From: Amorphophallus konjac
Lineage: Eukaryota; Streptophyta; Magnoliopsida; Alismatales; Araceae
Direction of reading: 5' to 3'
Length of the DNA: 64,000 nucleotides
Assembly: GCA_022559845.1 (NCBI GenBank)
Contig: CM040121.1
Coordinates: 513,464,566 to 513,528,565 of the forward strand
Positions 46,616 through 57,754 of the stretch are shown in pieces. A program made the position numbers and the translations under genes. Numbering within the stretch: position 1 is the stretch's first letter; each line of letters starts with the position of its first letter. Under the pieces are notes generated by a model, which worked only from the letters and a program-made list of their open reading frames with translations, was not told the origin of the DNA and searched no databases.

Positions 46616-46951
46616 TAACGCCTCTGGAAGAGGCGCGTTTGTTTTTAACGCCCTAACCCAGGGCGTCTTCTTTATTTGTAACGCCTCCTGACAGGGCGTT
46701 TTCCAGCGCATCCCTGGTTTCCCTTGACTTATTACACTGCTTTGTGAATTCACGCCCTCCTCCAGGGTCTCTTTTTGATTAGCGCCTCAGATCAAGGCAT
46801 TTTTTATGATTTGACGCCCGCTGGAAGGGGCGTCCTTTTAATTATAGCGCCTCACTCTAAGGCATTTTTTTCGCTGCCCCTGGGTCCTCCAGTGATTCAC
46901 GACAGTGATAGTGTCGTCGCTTTGGTTAGTAGCGCCCCCTGCCAGGGCATC
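46616..46951 (+). repeat. Leader array of GC-armed hairpins followed by T-rich runs
   Basis: Eight units start near 46616, 46647, 46679, 46751, 46781, 46813, 46846 and 46931. Steps are 30-33 bp, with gaps of 72 and 85. Examples: ACGCCC/GGGCGT (unit 2), AACGCC/GGCGTT (unit 3), GACGCCC/GGGCGTC (unit 6), each perfect with a 7-9-base loop. Each right arm is followed by a T-rich run. They lie in the transcribed leader between the primer site and the long frame. Confidence 0.88.
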
Positions 46952-47458
46952 TTTTTACTGTGGGTTTACAGAACCCTCCCGTGTGTGGCTTTTCATCATG
47001 ATTCATGCTTATATTTGTTGATTGATTATATTGCTGTGATTGGCTTGTTTACCCTGCATTCATCTTTGCATTTGGTTTGAGAGACCTCCTCTCTCTACAC
47101 TAGGATTCCACACACCCTCTTGGTGAAGGAAGGACCCTCCATTGAGCATTCCGTCTCTTTGGATTGGAAATTCCTAAACCAAGCCTCCATAAGCCCCCGC
47201 ACCCGTGGATTCCCTCACGGACGCCGGGCAAGTTGTACCCTTTTGAAGACCCGAGTTAGTTGGCCTATACACGGTGAGAGAGTGTTCCTAGTTGGCACCG
47301 GAGTTCAAACCATATTGAAACTAGGATCCTCCCTTGTGTGAATCACACCAAACTTTGTTAAAATTCATTAATTCACCAAGGTTCAAACAAATTAAGATCA
47401 AAGGTAACCATTCCAACTTGTGTGCTTTTTGCATATTATTTTGAACTTTGATTGAATA

Positions 47459-50400
47459 ATGGTTTACCATGATAAGAAAACCAACATGTTTAATCCAATT
47501 CATGAGGATGCACAACCATGCACATCTTATTCTCCTCAATTTCAACATTTTCATCTAAACTCTCACCATGCTTTTAAGGGACCACGTCCTCATTCTTATG
47601 GTCATGCCCGGCCCATGGGCAATGTCCAAACTTATGGTCCCTCATCTCAATTTCAAGCCACTACTCCTTCAGGACTGTCTCCTCCAAACGATGAGAAGGT
47701 CTCCCAAATCATTCATGCATTAGATCATCTCACCCCTCAACAGATCCAAGCCCTTAAGGCCGCCGTTGAGGGTGCATCTCCTTCATCTCTTCCTCCTTCC
47801 AACCCTACACGGGTGGCCCATCACCCACCTCCCTCTTCTATTCACGATCCTAATCGGGTAGCCCATTACCCATCCTCTTCTATTCACATTCCTCCCCGGG
47901 TGGTCCGACACCCGCCTCCTTCAATTCCTCCTCCATCACGGCCCCGAGGCCCATTTATTTCTTGCAATCCGGCCCATCCGGGTTCTTCTGCTGGTCATCC
48001 TGTTAACTCCCCTCCACGGCCTTTTTATGCCACCCCTCCTTCAAGGCCCTGCCAACCCTTGGTTGCTCAAGTTACACCCCTCCAACAAACCCTTCTTGAT
48101 AAAATCACTTTGATGGAGGAACAATTAAGAAGGGTCATGGCTCCTCCTACTCCGGTCAATCCTCTCCATGCCGCTTTGGATAATATTACTAAGATGGAGA
48201 AAGAATTGAAGGATAGGAGAGATGATTATGGTATCGGCAGCTCAAGCAAGCAACAGCCGGCAGATTTCGACGATCAAGTGGACACCGTCCGCCCTCCACC
48301 CATCTGCACACTTCATTCATATGGCCTTCCACCTCCACATACGCAACATCATTGCATTCCTCCATCCACATATACGCCTCCACTACAGTGTCCACTTGCG
48401 TTTGATGATGAAGAACCGGCAATTGAAGAACTTGAAGCGGTATACGATGATGAAGCTCCGCAGGCATCCCTTCCGAGTTTCCTTCGCCATCCTCTTCCTC
48501 CACTGTCAGAAGACCCCTATGCTCAGGACTATGCCACAGTCCCCGATCCAACCCCCATTTATGAGACCTCTTGGTGTTACAATGATGGGTCGATACTCCA
48601 ATCACCCACACCGCCGCACCATGAGTCTCCTCCTCACCCCAATACTTGGTGTTACGATGATGGGTCGATACTCCAGTCACCCACACCGGTGCATCATGCG
48701 CCTTCCCCTATACCTGACACCTCTCGCCCCATCCGACATTTCCAGCGCACCAAACCCTTTCCTTTTACACCATTAACCTCTATTCCATCGGCCTCCGCCA
48801 AACCTCCACTACTCCCCACTCCACCGGCCTCCTCCGAACCTCCATCACCCTCCACTACGCCGGTCTCTGCCGAGCCTTCTATTACCCCTCCTCCTTGTTC
48901 GCTACCTAAGCCGTCCATTATCCCTATAACGCCAAAACCAGCTTTGCCAGGCCTTTCCCCTATTCCACCACTTAACCTATCACCCTTACCCGTGGCTAAT
49001 CCTGAGCAAGGTCCACCCCTTTTGCACTCAAGCCAACCCCTACTGCTTCTGAGCAAAGGGGGAAGCTCGACGTGTTTGAACCTTCGCTTCCACTCACCCT
49101 TTCTCCAACACCTTCCACTATACCTCCACCATCCATGGAACCTTCCGCCTCCGCTTCACCCCCCTTTACTACTCGGAACGGGCGGCCTTCTGAAAGTACT
49201 TGTGCCGAAGATGAGCAAGAGCCGGGCAAGAAAGATTTGGCCACGGCCGAGCTATTCAAGATGCAAGAGTTTATTTGCCGGATGCCAATCCGGGTTGTTG
49301 TGCCAAGCATGGTCGAAGATGCCAAGTCGCCGACACTGCTCACTAAAAGAGAATGTCAAGCTTTGATGCCGTGTAGGCTTGTGCCCAAAGGCCAGACAGG
49401 GCACCCCTTGTTCCAACTTTCAAATCTTGAACCTTTTCTTCCATACAAGGGGCGAATGCCTATTCTATTCAACACTCCATATACGCCACAACCCCTGGGC
49501 AACACAATGCTTCCTATCCCAACTGTTCAACTCCCTCGCACTATTGCTTTCCACTCTCCAAGCGAGTCGTCATTCACCGTTGAAGCATCATCTTGGGCTT
49601 GTACTTTATCAATTGGGCCAATTTACTATACACTTTCACTGCCATGGAGGGGCAGTTATCTTGGTGCTAAAGGGCCTTCCACTGTTCTATCCACCTTCTA
49701 TTCAACTCCATTCACATTATTGTCTATCACAATTTCTTCATGGGCCACTCTAAAGGTAAAAAGGAAGATCTCATCCTCTCACCCTTCACATTCTTCATAT
49801 TGTTCGCATTTCATTGCATTCATGCATTCACTGCATTCATCGCGTCCATCCCATTGCACACATTTGCACCCCCTGCTTCCCGGGTTTCCAAACCCGTATC
49901 TTCCCCGCCTTCCGGCACCTCCGGATATTCCGAATTTCCCATCTTATTCATCTTCATCCTCGGGATCTGTAGGTCCCCTTACATTGCTCGGGCGTTGCCC
50001 CCTCCCCAATCTCTTCTCAGGGCATCGCATCCCTTTTCAGCTCTTGTATCCGGACCCTCCGGATTTCTCTCACTTTCTCCCAGGGCATCGCACCCCTTTC
50101 CACTTTATTCTTCCGGAACCTCCGGATTTCTCTCACTTTCTCCCAAGGCATCGCGCCCCTTTCCACTTTATTCTTCCGGAACCTCCGGACTTTCTCCCAG
50201 GGCATCGCGCCCCTTTCCACCTTATTCTTCCGGAACCTCCGGACTTTCTCCCAGGGCATCGCGCCCCTTTCCACCTTATTCTTACGGAACCTCCGGGCTT
50301 TCCCCTCGGGCATCGCGCCCCTTTCCATCTTAATCCTCCGGAACCTCCGGATTATATCTTCTTTGGGCATCGCGTCCCTTCCCTTCTCATTCCTCCGGAA

Positions 50401-50769
50401 CCTCCGGATCCTTCATACCTTTCCTTCGGGCACGACGCCCCTTTCCATTTTCTTCCTCCGGACCCTCCATATTTCTTCCAATTCATCTTTCTGATCTTCC
50501 AGAATATCACATCATTCATTTTCTTCTTCCTTACCCATCATCTTTTTCCCTATTTTTTCCCAGGGCATCGCGTCCCTTCTTTCGTCATCCCTCCGGAGCC
50601 TCCGGATGATTCCTCCTATCACGATTCTCCTCCTTTACTTCCGGACCCTCCAGATCCGCATCTTTCCATCTATCAATTTCTTCTTCTAATTCCTCATGAT
50701 TCTGGGTCCGACCCAACTTCTTCCACATCCACTGCCTTGGGCATCTGCCCATTCTCTCATTGCTTTTGA
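47459..50769 (+). CDS. Long Pro-rich protein of the 10.6-kb element, one frame change
   Basis: The first frame starts with ATG at 47459 and reads MVYHDKKTNMFNPIHEDAQP, then about 200 Pro/His/Ser-rich residues. A coiled-coil-like stretch at residues about 205-260 (LLDKITLMEEQLRR, NITKMEKELKDRR) and an acidic part follow. A 26-residue unit occurs twice (WCYNDGSILQSP and WCYDDGSILQSP). Between about 48950 and 49070 the sensible frame changes: the second frame reads GKLDVFEP, EDEQEPGKKDLATAELFKMQ and onwards to 50769. The tail has tandem units GHRAPFHFILPEPPDF. I recognise no domain. By position it could be a gag-like protein. The frame change may be a mutation, an intron or programmed shifting. 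Confidence 0.55.
50018..50610 (+). repeat. In-frame 63/54-bp tandem repeat inside the long frame
   Basis: Units start at CAGGGCATCGCR near 50018, 50081, 50144, 50198, 50252 and 50306, with diverged copies near 50363, 50426 and 50562. Unit lengths are 63, 63, 54, 54 and 54 bp, all multiples of three, and encode PGHRxPFHxxxPEPPDF. Most units hold CCGGAaccTCCGG, a short inverted repeat. Confidence 0.85.
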
Positions 50770-53505
50770 GGCTTTAGTCCTCACTCCTCCTTCTAATTCT
50801 CCGCTTCTTCTGTAGACCTTTCATGTGATCAGGGTCTCCACACCTTAGTGAGGGAGTTCTAGCCCTCGCCTCTCTTCTTTTTTTCCTTATTCGTCTGAGT
50901 CTGGTCTTGGCACCACTCCTTCTTGTTAAGCCACTTTCAAACCCTTTGCTTCCAATCTTTTTATCTGCCAAAGAGGACTACCCCACGTTGATCAACCTCG
51001 CCTCTGATAGCTGCTTCAACAAAGGTTGCAAGGTAACATATTGGCGTAAGTACTCATTTCATGATATCATTTTCTCTTTACTTCACGCATGATTTTCAAC
51101 ATGAAGTGCTTCTTAACAAGATTAAAAGTGGTGGTTTTAGACCTTTATCTTAGGCTTTTGTTTAATTAAATCATTCTCAAAAGAGTCTTTAGGCTTGCTT
51201 CTGCAGCACCATTGGTTAATAAGAACACCACGCTGGGAATTCAACGTTCTCTCCCTGCTTGTTAAGAGCAACCCTTGGCTGGGCACCGCACACACTTCAC
51301 GGCGTCCTTAGCCGGCTCCTTTAATAGAACATCGTTCCTACTTTGGCCATGCCATGAGTATATCTGAAAGTCTTTTCTCTTCTTTACTCGGCCGAATGCA
51401 GGTGCAAGAGGTTGACGAATGAGATGACCAACCTCGGTAATCCCCAATACGAGAGGAGTCTCAAATAGGGGCAGTCTTGACCCAAAATCAATACAAATTT
51501 CATGATATACATCTCGCCAAAAGGGCTATTATGAAAATCAAGTCAAAATTTCGATAAAAGTAAAATTGTGAATTATGGCATGTCAAGAGTGGCAAAGTCC
51601 CCGCAGGGAAAACCCTGGTCGTATGCATGTCAAGGGTCTAAAAATCAAAGGCACAAAGCCCCGGCACAACAGACTACCTCTTTGAGGGGAAACACCTTGG
51701 AAGGAATTCAAGTCCCGACGTCTCCCATCCTGCATAAAGCTTATCCTCACCTATTCTTCTCTTCTCCCTCCAAGACCGAATGTTTATCGGGTATGGCCTT
51801 GGTAGGGGCACCGTTGACCATGGGCAGTTGGTTATAGGATGCCACTTTCAATGAACACCCGGCTTTGAGAAATTTTAGCAAAAGGGGAATGAACGAGGAC
51901 CCCTAGCCAGTGGTTTAAAACACCCTTTGATGCTGCTTTAGCAATGTCTAACCAAAATTCAAATAAAAAATTGAATATTTCTTGTCTAAAATCCATAAAA
52001 ATTTGAAATATTTTCCAAAAATTCATAAAAATTTGAATATCTTTTCCAAAACTCATAAAAATTTGCATATTTCAAAAATAAAAAAAATGTATTGTATTTT
52101 CTGATGGTGTTTTGCAGGAACAACTTTGCAAGGACCAGGTGCACGGGATGAGTCCTCTCTCCACTTATTGCTATCAATCTATTGATTCTTCCCGATATTT
52201 TCATAACATGCCACCCTGGACATTTTGATTATCATTTCCTCATATCTCTTGATTATCGTTCATCTCCAGATCTTTTTAATCAACTCCTGCTGATTTTCTT
52301 GATCACTTTACCAATGGGCATTATCATTCCTTGATCACTCTGCCGCTGGGCATTATCAGATCTTGATCATTCAACTCCAAATCTTGATTAGCCAAGATTG
52401 TCATCCTCATGACAAACAACAAATAATGATGCTTTGTAAAGCCATGATTTAACTCGTGCTATTCATGCCATATACATGTTATTCATGCTATGCTTACTAT
52501 GCTTACTATGCTTAAATGCCTTATTCATTGCTTGTTATCTTTTATATCTTGGCTGATGAATCTTTGAGCGCAGGAAGAAGCTCTTGGTCCCACTGACTGG
52601 ACATCATCATCCAAGCCCCATGGTGCTTGCACCTCATTTCCCAGTTCCCCCATGCTTATTGCTTCACCATCCCCCTGTATGCATTCTACTACATGTTACA
52701 TACGCTATTAGATTATATCAAGGACCTTGTGACTTTGGTAAATCTGAGATTTGAGTTCCCCTCCATCAAAAATAATGATGATTCCAGAGGAGTCTTAGTC
52801 ACACGGATAGGCCGTTGAGCCGTCCGAGACTGGGGACGATGGTTCCCTTTTACGAGTTGGTGCGTGGATAAACGGGCTTCGGCTTAGTATCAGCTCGTAG
52901 AATCGGTTTCTTGACCCAGTCTTGGCAGCTTAGCAATATTATCCTTGATTATCTTATATTTTCGTTTGATTTAATTTTTCCCTTTAAACCCAGCATGCAT
53001 TCAAGTAGGAATTTGAAACAATTGTTGAAAAATCATTCTGATAAGCTGTTTTGAGGGTTGAATTGATCTTAATCTTCAATATGAGATATTCCATGTCGAA
53101 TTGAGTCATCAGTTCGTTTTGTCGTTGTTTTGGGTCATTTCTCGAAAGCTCCTTGTTTGGATTTTATCATCTTATTTTATCTCCTTTCCTTTGATCCACC
53201 TTGGCTGCAGCACGTCCACTGGCTGGTAACCGCTCCCCAATGGTGAAACCTACAGGTTTGTGACCTGGGGTACTTCCACCGCGCTGGAAGTTGATCATTT
53301 ATTTTATCTCCTTCGTGCACCGCGTGCACACTCCCCGTTTTATCCAAACATCGTTGGTTTCATTGAATTTCCCGAGATTGCTTCATCTCGTGCTTCTGAT
53401 TTCAATTCTCATCAAGTGATGTTGATTGCGTGTCTCATCACACCTTGGCATCTACTTTTTAGTTTGCTCTGCTCCCTTGCAAAGCAGACGCCAAGGCGGG
53501 GCAGC
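50770..53505. other. 3' internal non-coding part of the 10.6-kb element
   Basis: No frame with recognisable protein. The bases before the 3' LTR (AAGGCGGGGCAGC, 53493-53505) can serve as a polypurine tract. The A-rich run near 51950-52090 has repeated CATAAAAATTTG units. Confidence 0.65.
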
Positions 53506-55217
53506 TGTAGACACGCCAAAATTGACGTTACTATGAGTACATCTCATATTACCTTGTAATGCCCCAATTTGACCCTCAAATTAGCTCTGTTTGAGTGGTT
53601 TTTCTCACTTTTCTTGGATTTCTCCATTTTTCCTCTCTTTTCCTATTTTCCCTATTTTTCTGGATTTTTCTAGATTTTTTGGGTATTTTTCTCTATTTTT
53701 ATGTATTTTTCCAGAAATAACGACTTGATGTGGGGCGTCTTTTAAATAACGGCTTAGTCTTGGATGTTTCTAAAAAAATTGACGACTATAATGGAGGGCG
53801 TCCATTCTTTCAAATTTCTATTTTTCTGGATTTTTTTGAGAATTTTTCAGAATTTTTTGAGAATTAACGACTTACAAGGGGACGTTATTTTGAATTTGAA
53901 TGGAATAAAATAATCAAAAATTGAATTCACGACATATGCACGGTTGTCACTTTTCAAATTGATTTTTTTAATATTATTTTCAACCCCCTTCCAGAGGTGA
54001 TTTGGTGACCTTCCGGGTGTCAGAAAAATACGCAAAAATAGTCATTGGAATCAGCACAATGAGATGCACCTCCACCTAAAAAATGGAAAAATAATATTGA
54101 GAATTGAAAAATGGCCCTATTTTGAATATTTTGAATTAACGCCCTAATCTAAGTCGTGTTTTTAATAACACCTTTGTGCAGGTCGTCAATTCTTGAATTG
54201 ACGCCCTGACCCAGGTCGTGTTTCACCTTCGTTTCTCCGTTCGCATCTTTCCTCCCCAAGAGTCCTCCCTTGCTTTGCCATTGCCCATTCTTACCTTTCC
54301 CGGGATGGACTCTTGCCATGCTTATCCCTTTGATCAATCCTATAAGGGGTTCGATCCCCTTATTTTTCTCCTTCTTCGGTTCCCTTTTTCCGTATTCCGT
54401 CTTCTTCCTCTGTTTTTCTTCTTTCGGTTTTTTTTCTGTCTTTTCTTTTTTTTCTTCTTCTCCTTCCTTCTTCTTCTTCTGTTCTGTCTTCTGTCTGTTC
54501 CTCTTGTCTCTTCTTCTGTTTATTTTCTTTTACAGGAACCGAAGGGTGCTTGGCTAATGAGGCTTCTTCACATCAACATCAAGTCCTCATCCCATCTTTT
54601 GAAGTTTCTCCCCGCCGAGCATTCAAGCCAGAGACCACAAACAAGATTTTTTATCTTATCTCCTCTTTATCTTATTTCTTATCTTCGTAATTCATGCATG
54701 CATATATCATTATTATGTTGATTTTTCTCTCAACCATCATTGAGATCTCCCATAAGTGCAACTCTTGCACTCTTTCCCCTTATTTTTATTCTTATCTTCA
54801 TGCATTCATCATATCTCCCCACACCCTCTTTGCATAGGGGTTTAAGGGCAACCACCCTTAAGGTGTGTTCTTGCACATGTTTTCATGCTCATATATTTTT
54901 TTTATGAATTGATGCTACACTCACCATATTTCTAATCCATATTTTATTGGTGTTTGTCTTTGTTTGCAAGGGTAATTAATTGAAGAACTCTCTCCATCGG
55001 CCGGCCGATTGGAAGAGAAAGGAGCACTCACAATCACCCGCGCTTAAGATATTTTTCGCGATCCCTCCCATATTGTTATTGTTTATATCCTTTGAGGCCT
55101 CGCGTCTCTGGCGATCACAAACTCCATCTTAGCACCTCGTGCTTATTTGTGCCTTACATTGCTTATTTGATCATTTTTATTTCTATTTATTTCTAAGTGG
55201 ATTTCTTAGAATCTACA
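53506..55217 (+). repeat. 3' LTR of the 10.6-kb element
   Basis: 1712 bp, nearly the same as 44602-46309. Differences include TGTAGACACG for TGTAGGCACG at the start and a 6-base duplication (TTTGAA) near 53895. It ends ATCTACA at 55217, followed by the TSD GTGGT. Confidence 0.92.
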
Positions 55218-56303
55218 GTGGTCACCGTGCGACGGTGCTGGTACGTGGGATGGTCCCCGTACGTCGTCGAATGCGGATGTTGTTTTCCGTTGACTTGAGA
55301 GTCTACTCCTTTACTAACCTTTCACTAGTTGTACACTCGAGTGGTCCCACCAGGGAGTGGTGGGAAGGCTACCCTTAGAGACGGTTTGTGGATCAATTTT
55401 GGTCGGGCCCCACCTCTTATAGCCAGAGTTCGGCTGAGGGGAAAACCGGTCAGAGGGCCAGACCAGGGACGCGCGGTCTGTGTGTGCACACGTGGTTGGG
55501 GGCTGTTGGACCCACGCCGATAGGCGTGACCCCAGCTAGTCACTTATTTGTGGTTACTTGTACTGTGTCCGTGCCTTTGGTAGACGCTACCACGTCAGGC
55601 AGTTCACCTGCGGTGCGGTGTCAGTCGTTAGGGGGCGCTACCGACCGTGCTTCTAGTGGGAGGTACTCCTATAGAGACTGACTGACAGACTGTCAGTCAA
55701 TCTTTGTGACTTCGACCTTCGGGCTTTCGTCGGGTTGACCGATGAGTTTCGGTTGTCTCGCCATAGTGCGTGTGTCAGTTTTCGTGTCGCGAGATCGGTG
55801 TTGTAGTTGCAGGGCATTCTCTTTCGAGGTACTCGCTTAGCCGCTAGCGTAGTGGTTTCCCGTTTTGCGAGGTAGGATTCAAGTGATCCCTACTGAGTCT
55901 TGTTTCGAGACTCATTCCCTGCGTGTTTTCACCGTGTTTCAGGTGAGGCGCGACTTCAGGGGAGTGCATCTGAGGCTCAGCGTGGTTCAGGTGCCCAGCA
56001 TTAGTGCTAGAGGTCAGAGCCGGGGTATGCCCCGTGTAGCTGTACTTTTCTTTCTTGTCTCTGTACTAGTTGTGGACTAATGTTGTTTATTTGGTTATAT
56101 CTTGTGGACCATGTATCATGTAAAATGTTAATTTATTTTCATGCTTAATTATATAAACTGTTTAATCTCCGTAATTATTTGTGATACTTGTGTAGTCCCC
56201 ACACCATCCTTTTAACCCTTCCGAGTCTTCGGACTCATGGGTGACGGTGCGAGTCTCGGGTTATCGGGCCTTCCTGGTAATCGGATTCTCGGGTCGTTAC
56301 AAC

Positions 56304-56315
56304 TGGTATCAGAGC
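56304..56315 (+). other. Primer-binding site of the Tekay-like element (tRNA-Met)
   Basis: TGGTATCAGAGC lies two bases after the LTR end GGGTCGTTACA and is complementary to the 3' end of initiator tRNA-Met. Confidence 0.95.
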
Positions 56316-56464
56316 GCGGTTGTGGGATTATACGAGAATCATAAGTAATTGTAATGGTCCACTAGTCCACAGCGATGATGTACAGTTGACGCTGGCATCG
56401 GGCACCGTGCGTTTTCTTAACCTTTCCGTTTCTGTGTTTTCTATCTTTTGCTTCAAGAGCGAGC

Positions 56465-57754
56465 ATGGCACCGAGGCGGAGCACTCGCTCTCAGCAGGGG
56501 CAGTCGGCTGGGGTTCAAGAGGTTCAGCAGGAGCAGGAGGAGCAGAGTAGAGTGCCACCTGCGGCCACTGAGGCAGCGGATGCTGCGAGATTTTCGGGGG
56601 CTGAGGATTTCTTCCGTGGCATGTACCAGCTTATGTCGCAGCAGTTCAGCGGAGAGGCTGGTGAGGGCTCGTCGACCAGGGGTGGGCCAGGCCGAGCAGT
56701 GAGGGATTTCATGCAGTTCCATCCACCTTACTATGCCGATCAGTCAGACCCTGATTTGGCTCAAGATTGGCTCGATGAGATGGAGCGGGTGTTCAGTTCC
56801 GCGCGGTGTACTGCAGAGGACATGGTGATGTTGGCCTACAACCAGTTGTAGGGTACGGCTCGGGTGTGGTGGTCTTCTGAGTGGAAGACGTCTTTTCAGT
56901 CTCATCCCCTTGAACAGATTACGTGGAGTGACTTTGTCAGTGCTTTTGAGCGTGCCTACTGTCCAGAGTATATTGCTACGCAGCGGATGCGTGAGTTTTT
57001 AGAGCGGATCCAGGGTGACATGTCCGTGTTACAGTACAGGGCTCGATTTGTTGAGCTGGGTCGGTATGCACCTCATATCATGGAGCATGAGAGGGTGAAG
57101 ACCGCACAGTTCGTACAGGGCTTGAGGCAGGAGCTGAGGCATCATCTGATCACGAACCCTGCCACTGATTTAGAGACAGCGTCTCGCGTGGCGGCATCCT
57201 TGGAGATGGATATGCAGAGGACTCGAGGACCGATTAGCCAGGGGCAGTCCTTGTCAGGTCACAGCCAGCAGTCGGCTACCCAGCAGCAGGGTTCTTTCCA
57301 GCATGCGTCGGGTGGTTCAGGAGCGTCGGCACCGGCAACGTCGGCGACAGGATCTGTGTCTTTTGGCTCGAAGGTCAAGAAGTTTCTCAAGAAGGGTTTC
57401 GGTAAGAAGCATAAGGATCAGAGGCAGGCATCATCGGGCAGTGTACAGCAGCCGGTTCCTTTTCAGCGTCACGGATCAGTGGGTGGATCGCGAGGACCGT
57501 GTCCATGGTGTAGCGAGTTCCATCCAGGCAGGCAGTGCACGGCGCCGATAGTTTGTTTCAGGTGTGACCAGCCAAGGCATATGGCGCGTGACTGTCCTCA
57601 GAGGTAGCAGCAGCAGCAGTTTCCTCAGCCGCAGCAGGTTCCCTAAGAGCATAGGACACAACAGCAGCCGCAGCAGCAACATGGACAATATCCGCAGCTA
57701 CCCAGGTCAGCGAGTGTGGGAGGCAGGCAGAGAGCTTGAGGCCAGATCACACAC
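56465..57754 (+). pseudogene. Tekay-like gag (broken by stops)
   Basis: It starts MAPRRSTRSQQGQ at 56465. DPDLAQDWLDEMERVF leads the retrotrans_gag domain, which continues after a TAG at 56849 with GTARVWWSSEWK, ITWSDFVSAFERAYCP and MREFLERIQGDMSVLQYRARF. A Ser/Gln-rich linker precedes the zinc knuckle CFRCDQPRHMARDC near 57553-57597, in which the usual Gly before His is Arg. Stops at 57605 (TAG in a Gln run), about 57645 (TAA) and about 57738 (TGA) break it before protease. The TAGs sit where Gln is expected, which fits CAG to TAG. Gag forms the particle and packages element RNA. Confidence 0.88.

Larger units (their letters stand above)
44602..55217 (+). mobile_element. 10.6-kb non-autonomous LTR retrotransposon, Tat-like or unknown lineage
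   Basis: LTRs at 44602-46309 and 53506-55217 are very similar along their whole length, so this is a young insertion. GTGGT flanks it at 44597-44601 and 55218-55222. The internal 7.2 kb holds a hairpin-rich leader, one long Pro-rich reading frame with a frame change, and a long 3' non-coding part. I see no protease, RT, RNase H or integrase, so it depends on a partner. LTR starts (TGTAGRCACGCC) resemble those of Tat-type Ty3/gypsy elements. Large retrotransposon derivatives (LARDs) are the nearest known category, though LARDs usually lack a long frame. Confidence 0.9.

Noticed and set aside
46616..46951. Evenly spaced palindromic repeats resembling a CRISPR array
   Set aside because: The repeats are not identical, spacers are short and unlike CRISPR spacers, and the context is a plant LTR element leader with no cas genes.
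46616..46951. Hairpins plus T runs as bacterial-type intrinsic terminators
   Set aside because: The setting is a plant retrotransposon transcribed by pol II; a terminator reading has no support beyond resemblance.
48189..48686. 165-codon minus frame opposite the Pro-rich ORF
   Set aside because: It is a shadow frame caused by the skewed base composition of the plus-strand ORF; no family resemblance.
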